Of a stretch of 10,151 nucleotides of DNA, positions 7,158 through 10,151 are shown one piece after another. The stretch spans positions 1 to 10,151 of the forward strand of contig CAMGKS010000038.1 in assembly GCA_946056785.1 (NCBI GenBank), written 5' to 3'. The translations under genes and the position numbers were made by a program. The notes beneath the pieces are model-generated. The model ran no database searches. It saw nothing but the letters and a program-made list of their open reading frames with translations, and was not told the DNA's origin. This DNA comes from an uncultured Clostridia bacterium (GTDB lineage Bacteria; Bacillota; Clostridia; Christensenellales; CAG-917). Numbering within the stretch: position 1 is the stretch's first letter; each line of letters starts with the position of its first letter.

Positions 7158-7586
7158 ATGGAAGTCGAAGTCGTAAATAAAAAGAAAACGAATTTGGTTG
7201 ATAAAATAAGAAAATCTCCGCTCATAGTAAAACTTAAAAAGATAAAAAATATCGAATTTATATTGTGTCTTTTTATCATTGCTATTGCTCTTTTGCTTTA
7301 CAGCGGTTTAAATAGGTCAGATTCAAAAGATTCCACTGCCGTAAGCAGCACAACCGTTCAACAGAGTTCGGACGAAGCGAGATTATCTGAAATTCTATCG
7401 GCAATAGAAGGGGCGGGGGAGGTAAACGTTATGATAACGCATAAAGACGGAGCGATAAGCGGAGTGCTTGTCGTGGCGAGCGGTGCAAAAGATATAAAGG
7501 TAAGATTAAAGCTGTTGGAAGCGACAAAAGTGGCGTTAAACGTAAATGCGGACATAGTTTCGGTTTATGCAAGCAATAAAGTTTAA
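7158..7586 (+). CDS. spoIIIAG: Stage III sporulation protein AG, compact form
   Basis: SpoIIIAG forms a large ring in the space between mother cell and forespore membranes. The 142-residue product has a basic N-terminus, one membrane helix (about 33-50), a Ser/Thr-rich linker (52-70), and a ring-building fold beginning RLSEILSAIEGAGEVNVMIT (75-94). It resumes with SGVLVVASGA (101-110) and ends LNVNADIVSVYASNKV. In Bacillus (about 229 residues) some 60 residues of insertion separate these two halves. Here only about six residues (HKDGAI) do. AAGGAG at 7148-7153 precedes the ATG by 4 bases. The stop shares TAATG with a possible ATG of the next gene. The family call rests on order in the operon and on both conserved motifs. 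Confidence 0.9.
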   Translation: MEVEVVNKKKTNLVDKIRKSPLIVKLKKIKNIEFILCLFIIAIALLLYSGLNRSDSKDSTAVSSTTVQQSSDEARLSEILSAIEGAGEVNVMITHKDGAISGVLVVASGAKDIKVRLKLLEATKVALNVNADIVSVYASNKV

Positions 7587-7603
7587 TGAAAAGGGAGGTT
7601 TAT

Positions 7604-8095
7604 ATGGAGTTTTGGAAGAAAAACAAAAAGAAAATTTTAGTTTTAAGTCTTATGGTGGTTTTGTTGGTTGCCACCGGCGTATTGAATTGGGCGCTCAACC
7701 GTGACACCTTAAATGCGTCGGATACCGCTACGGCAGGAAACGTTACGGAAACCTTTTTCAATGCGTATCGTACCGACAGAACCGCATTGAGAGCGGAGGA
7801 ACTGCTTGAATTGGACGCAATAATTAAGTCAAGCGAAACGTCTGCTGAGGCAAAGAAAGCCGCTGAAGATATGCGTCTTGACATCGTTTCGAGAATGGAC
7901 AAAGAACTTTATATCGAAGGACTCATAAAAGGACAGGGCTTCGATGACGCTATCGTCACTTTAGGCGACACAAGTGCAAACGTAGTTGTGGTTTCAAACG
8001 AACTTAAATTGAGCGACGCCGCAAAGATCGTCGATTTGGTTGTCGGCGAAACGGAATATAACGCTAAGTCCGTTAACGTAATTCCTTATTCATAA
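7604..8095 (+). CDS. spoIIIAH: Stage III sporulation protein AH
   Basis: SpoIIIAH is the YscJ/FliF-like mother-cell protein whose outer domain binds forespore SpoIIQ. The 163-residue product has a Lys-rich start (MEFWKKNKKK), a membrane helix (about 11-30), a helical stretch with the family pattern FFNAYRTDRTALRAEELLEL (51-70), and the ring-building domain with GQGFDDAIVTLGD (110-122) and ANVVVVSNELKLSDAAKIVD. It is shorter than the Bacillus protein (about 218), mainly in the linker after the membrane helix. I choose the ATG at 7604 because GGGAGG at 7593-7598 lies 5 bases ahead. An in-frame ATG at 7586 would add six residues and overlap the stop of spoIIIAG. Confidence 0.92.
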   Translation: MEFWKKNKKKILVLSLMVVLLVATGVLNWALNRDTLNASDTATAGNVTETFFNAYRTDRTALRAEELLELDAIIKSSETSAEAKKAAEDMRLDIVSRMDKELYIEGLIKGQGFDDAIVTLGDTSANVVVVSNELKLSDAAKIVDLVVGETEYNAKSVNVIPYS

Positions 8096-8102
8096 AAAAA
8101 CG

Positions 8103-8137
8103 ATTGATTTTTGCCATATCGCTATGATATAATCAAT
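8103..8137. repeat. Inverted repeat covering the asp23 promoter
   Basis: Outer arms ATTGATT (8103-8109) and AATCAAT (8131-8137) and inner arms ATATC (8116-8120) and GATAT (8126-8130) are complementary, with a 5-base loop and six unpaired bases on the left side. The dyad covers both the -35 and -10 elements. There is no T tract after it, so it does not look like a terminator. A repressor site or a chance fold in AT-rich DNA are both possible. Confidence 0.45.
8104..8133 (+). promoter_or_regulatory. Vegetative promoter for asp23-nusB-folD-xseA
   Basis: TTGATT at 8104-8109 and a perfect TATAAT at 8128-8133 are 18 bases apart, with an extended -10 TGA at 8125-8127. Transcription would begin near 8140, leaving a leader of about 12 bases that is mostly the ribosome site CGGAGGGTGAT. 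It gives the housekeeping genes downstream a supply independent of the sporulation operon. Confidence 0.75.
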
Positions 8138-8151
8138 AAACGGAGGGTGAT

Positions 8152-8493
8152 ATGGCAAAAAATCACGTTGACAATATTGAAGTTTACAGCGACGTTATAA
8201 AAGCGTTGGTTACGGACGCAGCGAATAAAGTAGAAGGCGTTGAAGTTATCGATGAAAAATCCGGCACAAAGGGCAGACATTTCAGAGGCGAAGGAGTCAG
8301 CGTTTACATTATGCCGAATGACAAAGTTACAATAGACATATTTGCCAATATTTTTTACGGATACAGCGTTCCCGACGTGGTATCTCAGGTTCAGGAAGTT
8401 GCCTCCAAAACCGTTGAAGCGTCAACAAGATATACGGTTACGTCCATAAACGTTACCGTTGTAAGCGTTATATTTCCGCCTAGTGAACAATAG
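8152..8493 (+). CDS. yqhY: Asp23/YqhY-family (DUF322) protein
   Basis: Asp23-family proteins are small cytoplasmic proteins. In Bacillus, YqhY is linked genetically to acetyl-CoA carboxylase activity, and in staphylococci Asp23 is an envelope-stress protein. The 113-residue product has the family features: IEVYSDVIKALVTDAANKVEG at the start (I9 to G29), a central VSVYIMPNDKVTIDIFANI strand region, VPDVVSQVQEVASKTVE, and a C-terminal strand INVTVVSVIF. GGAGGGTGAT directly before the ATG at 8152 is a strong ribosome site. In Bacillus the order is accB-accC-yqhY-nusB-folD; here accB and accC are absent. Its exact role cannot be read from the sequence. The 3' end forms one arm of a hairpin (8470-8510). 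Confidence 0.92.
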   Translation: MAKNHVDNIEVYSDVIKALVTDAANKVEGVEVIDEKSGTKGRHFRGEGVSVYIMPNDKVTIDIFANIFYGYSVPDVVSQVQEVASKTVEASTRYTVTSINVTVVSVIFPPSEQ

Positions 8494-8510
8494 ACGGAAA
8501 TATTCTTTTT
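8470..8510 (+). terminator. Hairpin with T-rich tail between asp23 and nusB
   Basis: ATATTTCCG (8470-8478) pairs with CGGAAATAT (8495-8503) as a perfect 9-bp stem. Past one mismatch, CTA (8480-8482) and TAG (8491-8493) can extend it, and TCTTTTT follows at 8504-8510. It overlaps the last codons of asp23 and ends just before the nusB ribosome site. The stem is AT-rich, so it may work as a leaky terminator or attenuator and not a full stop. Confidence 0.45.
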
Positions 8511-8520
8511 AAGGTGTTTT

Positions 8521-8916
8521 ATGAGTAGAAGAATTGCAAGAGAAACAGTTTTTAAGATGGTATTCGAATATACCTATTATTTAGAAAAAAACGACGGCAC
8601 TTTGGAGCTTATGCTTTTAGACAGTTCGCTGGACGATGACGATAAACGCTTTATCAACGACGTTTATGACGGAACGATCATGCACTATGACGAAATTAAA
8701 GAAATCATAAGTCAGAATACGCATGGCTTTGATATAAACAGAATTTACCGTCCCGATTTTGCAATATTAGTCGTTGCGGTATATGAATTGAAATATACGG
8801 ACACTCCCGTTCCCGTTGTTATTAACGAAGCGGTTGAGTTGGCAAAACGTTACGGCGAAGAAAAATCGGGTAAATTTGTAAACGGCGTTCTTAAAGGCGT
8901 GATTACAAAGGAGTGA
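8521..8916 (+). CDS. nusB: Transcription antitermination factor NusB
   Basis: NusB binds boxA RNA with S10 (NusE) and lets RNA polymerase read through rRNA operons. The 131-residue all-helical product opens with the family motif SRRIARETVFKMVFEY (2-17). It carries the strongly conserved C-terminal stretch around VVINEAVELAKRYGEEKSGKF (last third) followed by VNGVLKGVI. AAGGTG at 8511-8516 lies 4 bases before the ATG and directly after a hairpin with a T-rich tail. The stop is 2 bases before the folD ATG, and the folD ribosome site lies inside the end of nusB. The length is normal. Confidence 0.97.
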   Translation: MSRRIARETVFKMVFEYTYYLEKNDGTLELMLLDSSLDDDDKRFINDVYDGTIMHYDEIKEIISQNTHGFDINRIYRPDFAILVVAVYELKYTDTPVPVVINEAVELAKRYGEEKSGKFVNGVLKGVITKE

Positions 8917-8918
8917 TT

Positions 8919-9761
8919 ATGGCAACCATTATTGACGGAAAAAAAATTTCTCTCGAAGTAAAGGCAGAATTGAAAGAGAAGGTCGATAAACTTAAAGAAA
9001 AAAACGTTATGCCTTGTCTTGCCGTTATTCTTGCCGGCAATAATCCTGCAAGTCAGATTTACGTAAAAAATAAAATCACTTCATGCGAAGAAGTCGGTAT
9101 CAAGTCTTTGGCGTTTACGTTCGGTGAAGACGTAAGCGAAAAACAACTTATCGAACTTATCGAAACTCTCAATGCCGATAAAACGGTTGACGGTATACTC
9201 GTCCAGTTGCCTTTACCAAAAGGTATAAACGAAGAGGCGGTATGCTCGCATATTTCCGATTCGAAAGACGTCGACGGATTTTCGCCTTATAACGTCGGCG
9301 GACTTGTCCTCGGAAGAGACAGCTTTGAAAGCTGTACGCCTAAGGGTTGCATGCGTCTTATAAAATCGACAGGTATAGATATATGCGGCAAACGTGCGGT
9401 TGTTGTAGGAAGAAGCAATATTGTCGGAAAACCTATGGCTATGATGCTGTTAAAAGAAAACGCAACCGTGACTATATGCCACTCAAAAACCGAAAATTTG
9501 GCTGAAATCACAAAAGAAGCGGATATTTTGATAGCGGCAGTCGGCAAAGCCAAAATGATAAAGGCGGATATGGTCAAAAATGGGGCGGTCGTCATAGACG
9601 TAGGTATGAACAGAACGAATGACGGACTTTGCGGCGACGTCGATTTTGAAAACGTAAAAGACGTAGCGGCTTTTATAACTCCCGTACCGGGCGGCGTAGG
9701 TCCAATGACAATAGCAATGCTGATGAGCAATACGATAAAGTCCGCAGAAAAAAGGTTGTAA
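8919..9761 (+). CDS. folD: Methylenetetrahydrofolate dehydrogenase/cyclohydrolase
   Basis: FolD interconverts 5,10-methylene-, 5,10-methenyl- and 10-formyl-tetrahydrofolate using NADP(H), supplying one-carbon units for purines and other products. The 280-residue product has the catalytic region SQIYVKNK (45-52, with Tyr48 and the catalytic Lys52), GILVQLPLP (92-100, Gln96), KDVDGF (116-121, Asp117), the nucleotide-binding loop VVGRSNIVGKPMA (162-174), CHSKT (187-191) and TPVPGGVGPMT (254-264). All expected active-site residues are present. AAAGGAG at 8907-8913 is 5 bases before the ATG at 8919, which I prefer over the in-frame GTG at 8913 that overlaps the ribosome site. The stop abuts the xseA ATG directly. 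Confidence 0.98.
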   Translation: MATIIDGKKISLEVKAELKEKVDKLKEKNVMPCLAVILAGNNPASQIYVKNKITSCEEVGIKSLAFTFGEDVSEKQLIELIETLNADKTVDGILVQLPLPKGINEEAVCSHISDSKDVDGFSPYNVGGLVLGRDSFESCTPKGCMRLIKSTGIDICGKRAVVVGRSNIVGKPMAMMLLKENATVTICHSKTENLAEITKEADILIAAVGKAKMIKADMVKNGAVVIDVGMNRTNDGLCGDVDFENVKDVAAFITPVPGGVGPMTIAMLMSNTIKSAEKRL

Positions 9762-10151
9762 ATGGCAGTAATATCGGTTACAGAAGTAAGTTTATCTATT
9801 AAAGCGTGTTTCGATTCCGGATTGTATAAAAATATCGAAGTTTTAGGAGAAATTTCGGGGTTTAAATTTTCCGGACCGCACGCTTATTTCGCTTTAAAAG
9901 ACGAAAATTCCACTATTCAATGTTCTTGCTTTCAATATAAAAAAACTTATATCCCTAAAGACGGCGAGCAAGTTATAGTGCGTGGCGATATCGATTATTA
10001 CGTAAAAGGCGGACGGCTTAGCATTGTTGTAAAAGAAATTAAACCATACGGGGACGGATTGCTTGCTCAAAAATTCGAGATGCTTAAAAAGCAACTTGAA
10101 AAAGAAGGTTTGTTTGATGAAAAACATAAAAAGCCTATTCCTAAATATAAT
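9762..10151 (+). CDS. xseA: Exodeoxyribonuclease VII large subunit (partial, N-terminus)
   Basis: XseA is the catalytic large subunit of exonuclease VII, which degrades single-stranded DNA from both ends and acts in repair. The 130 codons in the window begin with VISVTEVSLSIKACFDS and hold the OB-fold single-strand-binding domain: IEVLGEISGFKFSGPHAYFA (30s-40s), a Cys-containing QCSCFQY strand, PKDGEQVIVRGDIDYYVKGG, then LLAQKFEMLKKQLEKEGLFD and KKPIPKYN at the edge, where the nuclease domain usually begins. The frame is open to the right edge, so the C-terminal two thirds are outside the window. The ATG directly follows the folD stop, with a weak AAAGG at 9751-9755. The small subunit xseB would be expected next. 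Confidence 0.95.
   Translation, partial: MAVISVTEVSLSIKACFDSGLYKNIEVLGEISGFKFSGPHAYFALKDENSTIQCSCFQYKKTYIPKDGEQVIVRGDIDYYVKGGRLSIVVKEIKPYGDGLLAQKFEMLKKQLEKEGLFDEKHKKPIPKYN

Noticed and set aside
9287..9730. Minus-strand open frame of 147 codons opposite folD
   Set aside because: Shadow of folD, whose active-site motifs are all read on the + strand.
1..10151. Search for a new defence, mobile or biosynthetic system
   Set aside because: Every reading frame of size is accounted for by known core or sporulation genes. I saw no direct repeats, spacer arrays, integrase or toxin-antitoxin genes.

Overview
The window reads as a chromosomal core-gene stretch from a low-GC, endospore-forming Firmicute, most likely a member of the Clostridia. 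The grounds are a complete eight-gene spoIIIA sporulation operon, an rny gene, an Asp23-family gene, strong GGAGG-type ribosome binding sites, and the use of TTG and GTG start codons. All genes lie on the + strand. I see no mobile element, CRISPR array, phage gene or rRNA/tRNA gene. The species cannot be named from the sequence.

Layout. (1) Positions 1-72 may hold the last codons of a recX-like gene, followed by an AT-rich gap with a near-consensus vegetative promoter (TTGACT, 17 bases, TATACT). (2) Positions 359-3249 hold rny (RNase Y), an M24 Xaa-Pro peptidase that lacks the usual N-terminal domain and overlaps the end of rny, and efp (elongation factor P). A strong intrinsic terminator closes this unit at 3276-3306. 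(3) Positions 3401-8095 hold spoIIIAA, AB, AC, AD, AE, AF, AG and AH, with start/stop overlaps or very short gaps. They encode the mother-cell side of the SpoIIIA-SpoIIQ feeding-tube complex. (4) A new vegetative-type promoter at 8104-8133 sits inside an inverted repeat and leads into an Asp23/YqhY-family gene, nusB, folD and xseA, which runs off the right edge.

The order pepP-efp-spoIIIA-(accBC)-yqhY-nusB-folD-xseA is the classic Firmicutes arrangement. Here accB and accC are missing, and their place is taken by the promoter. The first block supplies mRNA turnover, peptide processing and relief of ribosome stalling at polyproline. The middle block is sporulation-specific. The last block supplies antitermination, one-carbon metabolism and DNA repair.

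Nothing here looks like a wholly new system. The points worth a second look are variants of known parts: a SpoIIIAG that lacks the large insertion which builds the tall ring in Bacillus, short SpoIIIAF and SpoIIIAH, a SpoIIIAE with about 65 residues ahead of its signal sequence, a stand-alone Xaa-Pro peptidase domain, and two hairpin or dyad structures flanking the asp23 gene, one just before nusB.
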